Shown here piece by piece: positions 54,349-64,000 of a stretch of DNA of 64,000 nt. The stretch is from the NCBI RefSeq assembly GCF_030066895.1, contig NZ_JASJAV010000007.1, forward strand, positions 1 to 64,000, read 5' to 3'. Within the stretch, counting starts at the first letter, position 1. Each line of letters opens with the position of its first letter. The translations under genes and the position numbers were made by a program. The DNA is from Breoghania sp. GTDB taxonomy: Bacteria > Pseudomonadota > Alphaproteobacteria > Rhizobiales > Stappiaceae. Under the pieces are notes generated by a model, which ran no database searches, was not told where the DNA came from, and worked only from the letters and a program-made list of their open reading frames with translations.

Positions 54349-56128
54349 TCAGTCCTCCACCAACGGCCCGGGATTGTTGACGTAGGTCTCGTGGATTGCC
54401 CGAGCAGCGCGGATGGCGAGCGCCCCGACCGTCAGGGTCGGGTTGTAGCCGCCGTTATTCGGGAAAGCCGAAGCGCCGACGACGAACACGTTGTGGGCAT
54501 CGCAGCTCTGCAGGTAGGTGTTGAGCACCGACCGGGTCGGATCCGCGCGGATCACCGCACCGCCGATGGTGTGGGAGCTGTGCTGCTTGTAGGGGTTCCA
54601 GCTTTCAGCAGCCTGATTGTCGACGGCCAGATGCTCGCCGCCGGCTTCCTTCATGATCTCGACGGCCTTGTCGGTCACGTAGCTGGCCATCTTCTGGTCG
54701 TTCTTGTTCCGGTCGAAGGTCAGGCGCAGCAACGGCTGGCCGTGACGGTCCTTGTAGTCCGGATCGAGCGACAGATAGGCGTCGCGAGTGCATGGACGTG
54801 CCCTAACAGAAGATCGCGGCCGCTTCCTGGTAATCGCGCGCGCAGGCGGCCTTCGATTCCGAGCCCCAGCGCTTGGCGCCGGGGCGCAGGCCGTTCATGT
54901 TCTGAATCGGACGACCGTTGATCGAGTAGCCCATGATGCCGGCGCCACCGATGAAATCGAGATCGGCGTGATCGAAATTGTCAGAATTGTGATCGTCGAT
55001 CTGGACGCCCAGCGCACCGCCGCCGATGAACGGGTTCATCTTCGCACCATCGAAGAAGCCGGTGACGGACGAACAGGTCTGGTAGCAGTAGTTGCGACCG
55101 ATGGTGCCCTTGCCGCTCTCGGGGTCGTATTGCTCGCCTATGCCGGACAGCAGCATGAGCCGCACGTTGTCCATCTGGTAGGCGGTGAAGCAGACGATGT
55201 CGGCGGGCTGGAAGCCCTCTTCGCCGTCGCTGGTGGCGAACTTCACCCCCTTCACCGTCTTCCCGTCCTCATGCTTGACCGCATGGAGGATTTCCGTCTC
55301 CGTCATAACGGTGAAGTTCTTGCGACGCATGAGAGCGGGAAGGATGCAGACCTGCGGCGAGGACTTGGAGAAGTTGCCGCAGCCGTGGAAATCACAGAAA
55401 CCGCAATAGGTGCAGGGCCCCATGGTGATGCCGAGAGCGTTCACATAGGCCTGCGAGATGTTGCCGGCAGGGATCGTGAAAGGATGGTAGCCCATCTTTT
55501 CCGTCGTCTCCCGGTACATGTGCATCCAGTTGGTGTCTTTCAGCTCCAGGGTCGGATAGTCGCGCGAGCGCGGGCCTTCGAAAACGTTGCCGCCCTCGAA
55601 CGTCTGGCCCTTGATGTTGCCGACCGTGCCGACCGTGCCGGACGTGCCCGCGATGCGCTCGAAGCGATCGTAGTAAGGCTCCATGTCCGCATAGGTGAGG
55701 CACCAATCCTGAAGCATCAGGTCCGCATCAATCTTACCGGCGCCATAACGCTCTTTCGTCTTGGTGGCGGCCTCCAAATCCCAGGGCAGGAAGCGCCAGG
55801 ACATGCCAGCCCAGTGGGTGCCGGCGCCACCTACATCCCAGCCGAACTGAAACGCGGACCAGTTGCGCACGGGCGCGGCGGTCTCGCCACTGTTGTTGCG
55901 GAACGTCATGGTCTCGACACTCATCGGCTGGAGCATCTTGCGGCAGGTATGCCAGCGCAGCTCATCGGGATCGATGGCGGGAGGAAAGTCGATCGAGGTA
56001 TCGCGCCACTTGCCGCGCTCGAAGGCGACCACATTGAGACCGGCGCGGGTCAATTCCTCGGCCATGACGGAGCCGGCCCAGCCGAGCCCCACGATGGCGA
56101 CATCGGCCTTGGGACGTTGGTTGCTCAT
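54349..56128 (-). pseudogene. GMC-family FAD dehydrogenase, large subunit, amber stop plus frameshift
   Basis: Catalytic subunit of a gluconate 2-dehydrogenase/sugar dehydrogenase-type complex. ATG at 56128. FAD-binding VAIVGLGWAGSVMAEELTRA, then GGAGTHWAGMSWRFLPWD, a cysteine-rich segment TMGPCTYCGFCDFHGCGNF typical of the Fe-S-containing branch, and ADIVCFTAYQMDNVRLMLLS. Intact to AAAIFC, then TAG at 54803-54805 and a one-base shift near 54790; the end DAYLSLDPDYKDRHGQPLLR, SHTIGGAVIRADPTRS (catalytic His region) and VVGASAFPNNGGYNPTLTVG is in another frame. A 9-bp in-frame repeat encodes GTSGTVGTVGN. Between subunit 3 and cytochrome c. Confidence 0.87.
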
Positions 56129-56152
56129 ATTGTTCTCCTGAAGTCCTTCGGC

Positions 56153-56886
56153 TCAGTCATTCGGGATCAGGCTGAGGGGCGTCAGCTGCAGGTCTTCACC
56201 GCGCCGATCGATGTAGGGGCGGTAGTCGTAACGAGCCCCCGGGAAACCAATCATCTTCCAGCCGACCATGTCCCTGTTGCCGCCATAAAGCGGGTCGGCC
56301 AGGTAGCCTTCGCGGGTGTTCTGCAACACCAGCTCAAAGAAGGCCTGGCCGTTGACGTCCTTGCCCAGATCGATCTTGCCGGCCTCGAGGTCGGTCAGGA
56401 TTTCGTCGATGCGATCAGGCGAAAGGGCGGAGAAGGTGCCCCATCGGTCTTCTGGACGTAGGCTTGAAGGGCCTTCAGGCCGATCTCGTAACGCTCGCGC
56501 GGCGTTGCGATGAACTGCGGCGAGCCCATGATCTCTTCCTCGTTTTCCGGCTTGAGCGGTTCCTTGAGGTAGAGGGCATCGCTGGAACCGTATGCGGTCG
56601 CCAGCTGGTCATCGATGAATTCCAGGCAACTGGCTTCGCTTGCCGAGGGGCCGTGGTCATCGGAGGGAATGAGCCGGTCGATGATGGCCGTTAGGGTCTT
56701 GCGATCGATCTCGTCCTTGAAGACCCGCAATTCGCCGCCGACGCGAACGTGTCGCGGAACACTGTCTTCGCTCAAGGTTATTTCGACCGGAAATCCGCGG
56801 ATCTCCTTGGCCTCTACCGACTTGGCGATGGCCGGAACGCCGGCGATGAAAGCGCCCATCGAGAAGAGAGCTTCTCTTCTGTTCAT
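56153..56886 (-). pseudogene. gluconate 2-dehydrogenase subunit 3-like (gamma), frameshifted
   Basis: ATG at 56886 with GGAGAGGA upstream. Twin-arginine-like signal MNRREALFSMGAFIAGVPAI. Body: RKTLTAIIDRLIPSDDHGPS, ASCLEFIDDQLATAYGSS, typical of the small subunit that helps export the flavin subunit. A shift near 56440 after YVQKTDG breaks it; the restored end (FSALSPDRIDEILTDLEAGK, FFELVLQNTREGYLADPLYG, GWKMIGFPGARYDYRPY) stops at 56153. First gene of the three-gene dehydrogenase operon; all three are broken. Confidence 0.85.
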
Positions 56887-57387
56887 CTCGTATCCTCTCC
56901 CTTGGACAAAAGGATTGGATGCCGAAAGACAAGAATGATTCTTGCCTTTGCCGGAACATGGTCGGGCAAAGCATCCATCAATCAGTCGAGAATTTCCGGG
57001 TGTGCGGAGGTCAGGACGGCGGATCTCTCTCACAAGGGCGGATCTCTCTCACAAGGGAGAGGACTCAAGTTCAGCCAGTTTCGTCTCTTTCAGGGGCGTT
57101 TCGGCTGGTTGAGAAACCATCCGGGGTCAGCCTCAGCAAATTCCTTTTGGTAGAGGCTACGATAATCTGTCGCGCAGACTCAGAAAATATGCCACATCTT
57201 CAATAGAAGACGATATATGCATTTGCATTATTTCTGAGAATTCAATATGAAATGAATCCTCTCAAAATGAATTGATAAAACCTATGTATTATATTCAAGT
57301 ATTTACGAATCATTGACATTTATCGCATGTTGATAGAAATCCTGAAGGATCCAACCCCCGTTCCCGCTACGAAATTTGCATAACGAC
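56887..57387. other. divergent intergenic region with a 19-bp tandem duplication
   Basis: Contains the promoters of the dehydrogenase operon (minus) and the LacI-type gene (plus). GCGGATCTCTCTCACAAGG is present twice head to tail at 57019-57037 and 57038-57056. The part 57190-57300 is AT-rich. I could not settle on a LacI operator; no dyad of convincing length stands out. No gene seen. Confidence 0.6.
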
Positions 57388-58418
57388 ATGACGAAACGGA
57401 AGACCATCACTGATCTGGCGCGGAAAGCACAAGTCAGCATCTCAACCATCGATCGCATCCTGAACGGTCGCAACCCCGTCAAGCAGGCCACCGTCGAGCA
57501 TGTGCTGGAAGCGGCGGAACGGATCGGTTTTTACGCTGTGAGCACGATCCGCGACCGGCTGGGCTCGGGGATACCTGAAAAGACATTCGGCTTCCTGCTC
57601 AACAGCAAGAAACGCTAGCTCTATTCCAGGATGGCCGACCTTCTAGTCGAGCACACGACCCACGTGCCGTCGGTCAAGAGCCGTGCCGTCATCCGTCATC
57701 TCGATACGCTCGAACCGGAAGCCGCGGCCGACGAACTGCTGGCGCTGGGGAAAATCTGCGATGCAGTGGCTTGCGTGTGCATAGACCACCCCTTGATCAA
57801 CTATGCGGTCGATCAGCTTTCCAATCAGGGCATCCCGGTGGTGCCCATGGTTTCCGGGCTCTCTACCACCGATTATTCCGTCTATCTGGGCTCCAACGAC
57901 TGGCAGCTCGGCCGGGACCGCCGGCTGGTTCATGAAAAAGCTCTGCCCGCAGGGCGACAAGGTCGCCCCATGCTGACCGGATCCGAACACTACGTCTGCC
58001 AGCAGGCTCACGAGGCAAGCTTTCGGATGTACTTGCGCTCGAATGCTCCGGACCTTGAGCTTCTGGAAACAGAAATGACCGGTGAAACTGACGAGCTCGC
58101 TAAAGAGATGGTTTCACTCATTTTGAAACGTCATCCGGATCTCGTCGGCATCCTTGCGGCCGCGGGCGGGCTGGAAGGGGGCGCCGACCTGCTTCAGCCG
58201 CTGGGGGAAAGGCGACCAGCACTCATCGGGACCGAACTCACCGACCGGACACGGGCACACCTGATGCAGGGCAATATCGATGTCGTGCTATCCACCCGGT
58301 TTTCCAGATCGCGGAGCAGGCGATACAGACCATGGTCGACCTGACTACCCAGAACACAGAACAGAAGCAGGTCCAGCAGATCATTCCCTTTCGGGTCCTG
58401 ATCAGTGAAAATTGCTGA
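57388..58418 (+). pseudogene. LacI-family transcriptional regulator, amber stop and frameshifts
   Basis: ATG at 57388. HTH and hinge: TITDLARKAQVSISTIDRIL, NPVKQATVEHVLEAAERIGF. TAG at 57616-57618 (NSKKR-LYSRMADLLVEHT) cuts it in frame after about 76 codons. The sugar-binding domain follows: NYAVDQLSNQGIPVVPMVSG, two compensating shifts near 57918 and 57970 (the segment TAGWFMKKLCPQGDKVAP lies in another frame), ELLETEMTGETDELAKEMVS, PALIGTELTDRTRAHLMQGN, and a last shift near 58300 (EQAIQTMVDLTTQNTEQKQV). Divergent from the dehydrogenase operon and presumably its repressor. Confidence 0.8.
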
Positions 58419-58661
58419 GCATTATCCTGGTGCTCTCGCCCGTTTTGAGTGCTCACGCCTGATTTGAGGATTTCTGCCTTGCCGACCGCGGCTCTGAGAG
58501 TCGTCCGGCACCCGGAGACTCGCAGCCAGATTATGTTGTCGCGCTATTGCAGATTGTGCGTTCGTCCTGGCACGGGCTTACGAGCCCTTGCGCACCACAA
58601 GAGCGAAGAAACCTTCGAAACCAAAGGCTTCTTTGCGATATTGACGCTGTAGGGGGGAAGA

Positions 58662-58737
<76 letters not shown>

Positions 58738-58955
58738 ACTTATCTACCGGGTGTTGGGAATGGCCTCGGTGCCGTTCTGGGGGCGGAAAATAGCCACGTC
58801 CGCAGCGATGTCAAGCGGAAGATAGAGGAGTTTTCAACTTTTTGCCGTTTCCGGCCGTAAAACGTTGATCTTCGCTTGGGGAAAACAACGCGGACCACGT
58901 GCCATCGCACGGGTCCGGCGTTCTCAAGACACATACAGCAGGGCTGCAGCGAGTC

Positions 58956-59354
58956 CTATTCGTCTTCGCCGCGCTCTACCACAATGCCCGGGACGTTGTC
59001 GTCGTCGTCGTCATCCGGCAGGAAGGCGTCATCGTCGGCGTCCGTGTCGTCGATATCCTTGATTTCATCGTCATCGAGATCGACTTCGGTCTTGCCCGTT
59101 GCAGATGCCTCTTCGTCCGCATCCTCCAGGGACATGACTTCCGCGCCCTTTGCCTTAAGCTTCTCATCGTCGTCCCCGTCGACGGGCGCCGCAGCCTTCG
59201 AGGGCTTGTTAGTCTTGGAAGGTCTCGGACGCGTTGCCGCGGGGCTCAGGATGGTGCCGCATTTCGGGCAGGTGATCGGAGACCTGTTGAGATCGAAGAA
59301 TTTCGTTCCGCAACTGGGGCACAGCTGCTTTGTCCCAAGATCCGGTTTCGCCAC
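58956..59354 (-). CDS. TIGR02300-type zinc-ribbon protein with acidic tail
   Basis: Intact. GTG at 59354 chosen because family members start (M/V)AKPDLGTK; a longer frame to 59411 exists. Two CxxC pairs form a zinc ribbon (LCPSCGTKFFDLN, ITCPKCGTI). After a basic linker (RPRPSKTNKPSKAAAPV) the last half is almost all Asp/Glu (EVDLDDDEIKDIDDTDADDD). About 132 residues. Conserved small alphaproteobacterial protein of unknown role, typically next to tRNA-Ala and aroA as here. Confidence 0.88.
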   Translation of the reverse strand: MAKPDLGTKQLCPSCGTKFFDLNRSPITCPKCGTILSPAATRPRPSKTNKPSKAAAPVDGDDDEKLKAKGAEVMSLEDADEEASATGKTEVDLDDDEIKDIDDTDADDDAFLPDDDDDDNVPGIVVERGEDE

Positions 59355-59495
59355 GATTTCAAACCCTGTGTAATGTGCAAATTTCATGCTGATCTGGCTC
59401 CCCATAACCATCGAAACGCTCGCCTGTCAAAGCGTAAAATGAGCCTTACGCGAATTACCGAATGCCGAGATGACGAAGTCCGGCCGGCATGCTAG

Positions 59496-61618
<2,123 letters not shown>

Positions 61619-61633
61619 GGGCGGAACTGCGAA

Positions 61634-61661
61634 GGGGACTCCTCGGGGAGTGCCCTCTTTT
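61634..61661 (+). terminator. probable terminator after cmk
   Basis: GGGGACTCC / GGAGTGCCC stem (one mismatch) with a TCGG loop, followed by TCTTTT, 16 bp after the cmk stop. The remaining 340 bp before rpsA hold its leader; I found no clear regulatory RNA there. Confidence 0.6.
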
Positions 61662-62002
61662 GGCATGTCGGGCCATGTGCCCGTTCGGCATTCTCGGGTC
61701 GCAGACCCGATCGGGAGGTGATCTTCATCCGGCAGCGCCGGCTCGATTCGTCCTTGTTCCCGCCAGAACCAGCGTCAGCCCTCGCGCGATTGCCTTGAGC
61801 CGTCGCGCGGCTGTTCACGGCCTCCCCCGCCTTCCGGACACCACTGAAGTCAAATACAGACTGCCGGCAATCCAGGCGCCAGCGCCAGCTGCTTCGCATA
61901 TCCGCGGAGGGGATGTCTCCAAGACAAGGGGACCGGCTGGATCCTGCGGACAAACACAACACGAACCATCGGCGCATGCCAGTAATGGCTAATGGAGTTT
62001 CA

Positions 62003-63709
62003 ATGACCGCTTTGAATCCCTCTACCGAGGATTTTTCTGCCCTGCTCGACGAGACTTACGGCGGCTCGGAAATGCAGGAAGGCACCGTCGTCAAGGGGAC
62101 GGTTATCGCCTTTGAAAAGGACCTTGCCGTCATCGACGTCGGACTCAAGGTCGAAGGCCGTGTGCCGATGAAAGAATTCGGCGCAAAGGCACGCGACGGC
62201 GAGATGAAGATCGGCGACGTGGTCGAGGTCTACCTGGAGCGCGTGGAAAATGCGCTCGGTGAGGCCGTCCTGTCGCGCGACAAGGCTCGCCGCGAAGAAA
62301 GCTGGATCCGTCTGGAAGCATCCTTCGAGAAGGGCGAAAAGGTTACGGGCCAGATCTTCAACCAGGTCAAGGGCGGCTTCACCGTCGATCTCGACGGTGC
62401 CGTGGCCTTCCTGCCGCGCTCCCAGGTGGACATCCGCCCGGTGCGCGACGTCGGCCCGCTGATGCACACCCCGCAGCCTTTCCAGATCCTGAAGATGGAC
62501 AAGCGTCGCGGCAACATCGTCGTCTCGCGTCGTGTCGTCCTCGAAGAGACCCGTGCCGAACAGCGCTCCGAGCTCGTGCAGAGCCTGGAAGAGGGTCAGG
62601 TCGTGGAAGGCGTGGTCAAGAACATCACCGACTACGGTGCGTTCGTCGACCTCGGCGGCATCGACGGTCTGCTGCACGTCACGGATATTGCGTGGCGCCG
62701 CATCAACCATCCGTCCGAGGTTCTGTCCATCGGTCAGACGGTCAAGGTGCAGATCGTCCGCGTCAACCGGGAAACCCATCGTATCTCGCTCGGCATGAAG
62801 CAGCTCGAGGCGGATCCGTGGGAAAGCATCGAAGCCAAGTATCCGGTCAACGCGCGCTTCACCGGTCGCGTCACCAACATCACCGACTACGGCGCCTTCG
62901 TGGAGCTGGAGCCGGGGATCGAGGGCCTGATCCACGTCTCCGAGATGAGCTGGACCAAGAAGAACATCCATCCGGGCAAGATCGTCGCCACCTCTCAGGA
63001 GGTCGAGATCATGGTGCTCGAGGTGGACCCGGTCAAACGCCGCATCTCGCTGGGCCTCAAGCAGACCCTGCAGAACCCCTGGGAAGCCTTCGCCGAGAAG
63101 TTCCCGACCGGCACGGCCATGGAAGGCGAGGTCAAGAACAAGACCGAGTTCGGTCTGTTCATCGGTCTCGAGGGCGATGTCGACGGCATGGTGCACCTCT
63201 CCGACCTCGACTGGAACCGTCCGGGCGAAGTTGTCATCGAGGAGTTCAAGAAGGGCGACATGGTCAAGGCCGTGGTGCTCGACGTGGACGTCGACAAGGA
63301 GCGCATCTCGCTCGGCATCAAGCAGCTTGAAGGCGATCCCTTCGACACCGCCGCTTCCGGCGATGTCCGCAAGGGTGCCGTCGTCACCTGCGAGATCCTC
63401 GAGGTGAAGGATACCGGTCTGGAAGTGAAGCTGGCCGATAGCGACCTGACGGCGTTCATCCGCCGTGCCGATCTGTCGCGCGATCGCTTCGAGCAGCGCC
63501 CCGAGCGTTTCTCGGTCGGCGAGAAAGTCGATGCCCGCATCACCCAGTTCGAGAAGAAGACCCGTCGCATCTCCCTCTCCATCAAGGCGCTGGAAATCGC
63601 CGAGGAGAAGGAAGCCGTGGCGCAGTACGGTTCGACGGATGCCGGCGCCTCACTCGGCGACATCCTCGGTGCCGCGCTGAAGGCACAGCAGGAGCACGAC
63701 GAGGAGTAA
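62003..63709 (+). CDS. rpsA: 30S ribosomal protein S1
   Basis: Intact, 568 residues. ATG at 62003 chosen because of GGAG eight bases upstream and the family start MTALNPSTEDFSALLDE; the frame is open to 61913. Six S1/OB domains are visible as repeats: GTVVKGTVIAFEKDLAVIDV, VTGQIFNQVKGGFTVDLDGA, GVVKNITDYGAFVDLGGIDG, GRVTNITDYGAFVELEPGIE, GEVKNKTEFGLFIGLEGDVD, and a last one in CEILEVKDTGLEVKLADSD. Each ends in RISLGMKQ/RISLGIKQ-like strands. Needed for mRNA loading on the ribosome. Confidence 0.98.
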   Translation: MTALNPSTEDFSALLDETYGGSEMQEGTVVKGTVIAFEKDLAVIDVGLKVEGRVPMKEFGAKARDGEMKIGDVVEVYLERVENALGEAVLSRDKARREESWIRLEASFEKGEKVTGQIFNQVKGGFTVDLDGAVAFLPRSQVDIRPVRDVGPLMHTPQPFQILKMDKRRGNIVVSRRVVLEETRAEQRSELVQSLEEGQVVEGVVKNITDYGAFVDLGGIDGLLHVTDIAWRRINHPSEVLSIGQTVKVQIVRVNRETHRISLGMKQLEADPWESIEAKYPVNARFTGRVTNITDYGAFVELEPGIEGLIHVSEMSWTKKNIHPGKIVATSQEVEIMVLEVDPVKRRISLGLKQTLQNPWEAFAEKFPTGTAMEGEVKNKTEFGLFIGLEGDVDGMVHLSDLDWNRPGEVVIEEFKKGDMVKAVVLDVDVDKERISLGIKQLEGDPFDTAASGDVRKGAVVTCEILEVKDTGLEVKLADSDLTAFIRRADLSRDRFEQRPERFSVGEKVDARITQFEKKTRRISLSIKALEIAEEKEAVAQYGSTDAGASLGDILGAALKAQQEHDEE

Positions 63710-63737
63710 GTCACTCCCCGTTCGGCAGAATTGAGGA

Positions 63738-63770
63738 CTCGCGCGGTTGACGCGCGGGCCCTTTTCTTTT
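63738..63770 (+). terminator. rho-independent terminator of rpsA
   Basis: CTCGCGCG-GTTGA-CGCGCGGG (8-bp stem with one G-T pair) followed by CCCTTTTCTTTT, 28 bp after the rpsA stop. Confidence 0.85.
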
Positions 63771-64000
63771 GAACTACGTCAACTCGCGGCCGGAATGCCG
63801 CAAGGGGCTGTCCGGTTTTGATGCAACCGGATGCCCGGGATGAGCGATCATCCGGAGAATCGGTTTATGAGGAAACGTGACGGACACTGTCATCAGACCC
63901 CTTGCGACGACACGGACGTCGAGGGGTCGGCGTCGCTGCGGCGATCATCGTCGGGGATGCCTATACTTACGGCTTCGGAGGCGGGGCAAAGAGATGGCCT
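63771..64000. other. right edge, no gene assigned
   Basis: In many relatives a signal-peptide peptidase gene (sppA) follows rpsA. Here I see only short frames without a recognisable start; the last 140 bases may begin a gene that continues outside the window. Confidence 0.3.

Noticed and set aside
54788..56461. Long plus-strand open frame of 557 residues opposite the GMC dehydrogenase
   Set aside because: It is the antisense shadow of a GC-rich gene; the minus strand shows FAD and Fe-S motifs, the plus frame shows none.
799..57618. Genetic-code change in which TAG is read as an amino acid
   Set aside because: TGA, TAA and many frameshifts occur in the same genes, TAG appears to end otherwise complete frames (ilvD), and codon usage in GC-rich DNA already favours TAG among new stops.
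62000..63196. Long minus-strand open frame opposite rpsA
   Set aside because: Antisense shadow of the highly conserved S1 repeats.

Overview
The window looks like a high-GC alphaproteobacterial chromosome, probably Hyphomicrobiales. The right-hand end carries a zinc-ribbon/acidic-tail protein, a tRNA-Ala(GGC), aroA, cmk and rpsA in an order common in that group. A Stappiaceae-like relative is my best guess, from gene content only.

Layout. 1-1.2 kb: broken B12-binding radical SAM gene. 1.2-8.4 kb, minus strand: cobalamin (corrin ring) operon cbiX-cobH-orf49-cobL-cobI-cbiG/cobJ-cobM, then a methyltransferase. 8.8-24.2 kb: mostly housekeeping (fmt, truA, dapE, dapD, queF, def) mixed with membrane proteins, a LysR/isochorismatase divergent pair, a PAS+MCP chemoreceptor pair, ilvD and rmuC. 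24.2-26 kb: inverted repeat and a phytase-like esterase gene. 26-42 kb: exopolysaccharide locus (GH2 mannosidase-like, Wzx, deacetylase, glycosyltransferases, double hydrolase, Wzz, Wzy ligase, GH5, WecG). 42-44.3 kb: AT-rich island with two secreted proteins of unknown function. 44.3-51 kb: RND efflux pump, its adaptor and a two-component system. 51-53 kb: a 13-bp minisatellite and a Cache chemoreceptor. 53-58.4 kb: three-subunit FAD/GMC dehydrogenase with cytochrome c, and a LacI-type regulator. 58.6-63.8 kb: tRNA-Ala, aroA, cmk, rpsA.

The outstanding property is decay. By hand I find about 70-75 frameshifts, in-frame stops and exact tandem duplications in roughly 35 genes. About 17 genes totalling some 14 kb (fmt, truA, dapE, dapD, queF, def, aroA, cmk, rpsA, cobJ and others) are free of any. 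The lesions hit cobalamin synthesis, branched-chain amino-acid synthesis (ilvD), exopolysaccharide, chemotaxis, efflux and the periplasmic dehydrogenase. Many predicted substitutions are G:C to A:T and destroy key residues (radical SAM Cys, heme Cys, response-regulator Asp). The sparing of translation and cell-wall genes argues for real, ongoing pseudogenisation (a lineage adapting to a host or a stable niche) rather than random read errors, although many single-base indels sit in homopolymers and reads are needed to decide.

For broken genes, coordinates give the extent of the ancestral gene and the lesions are listed in each entry.
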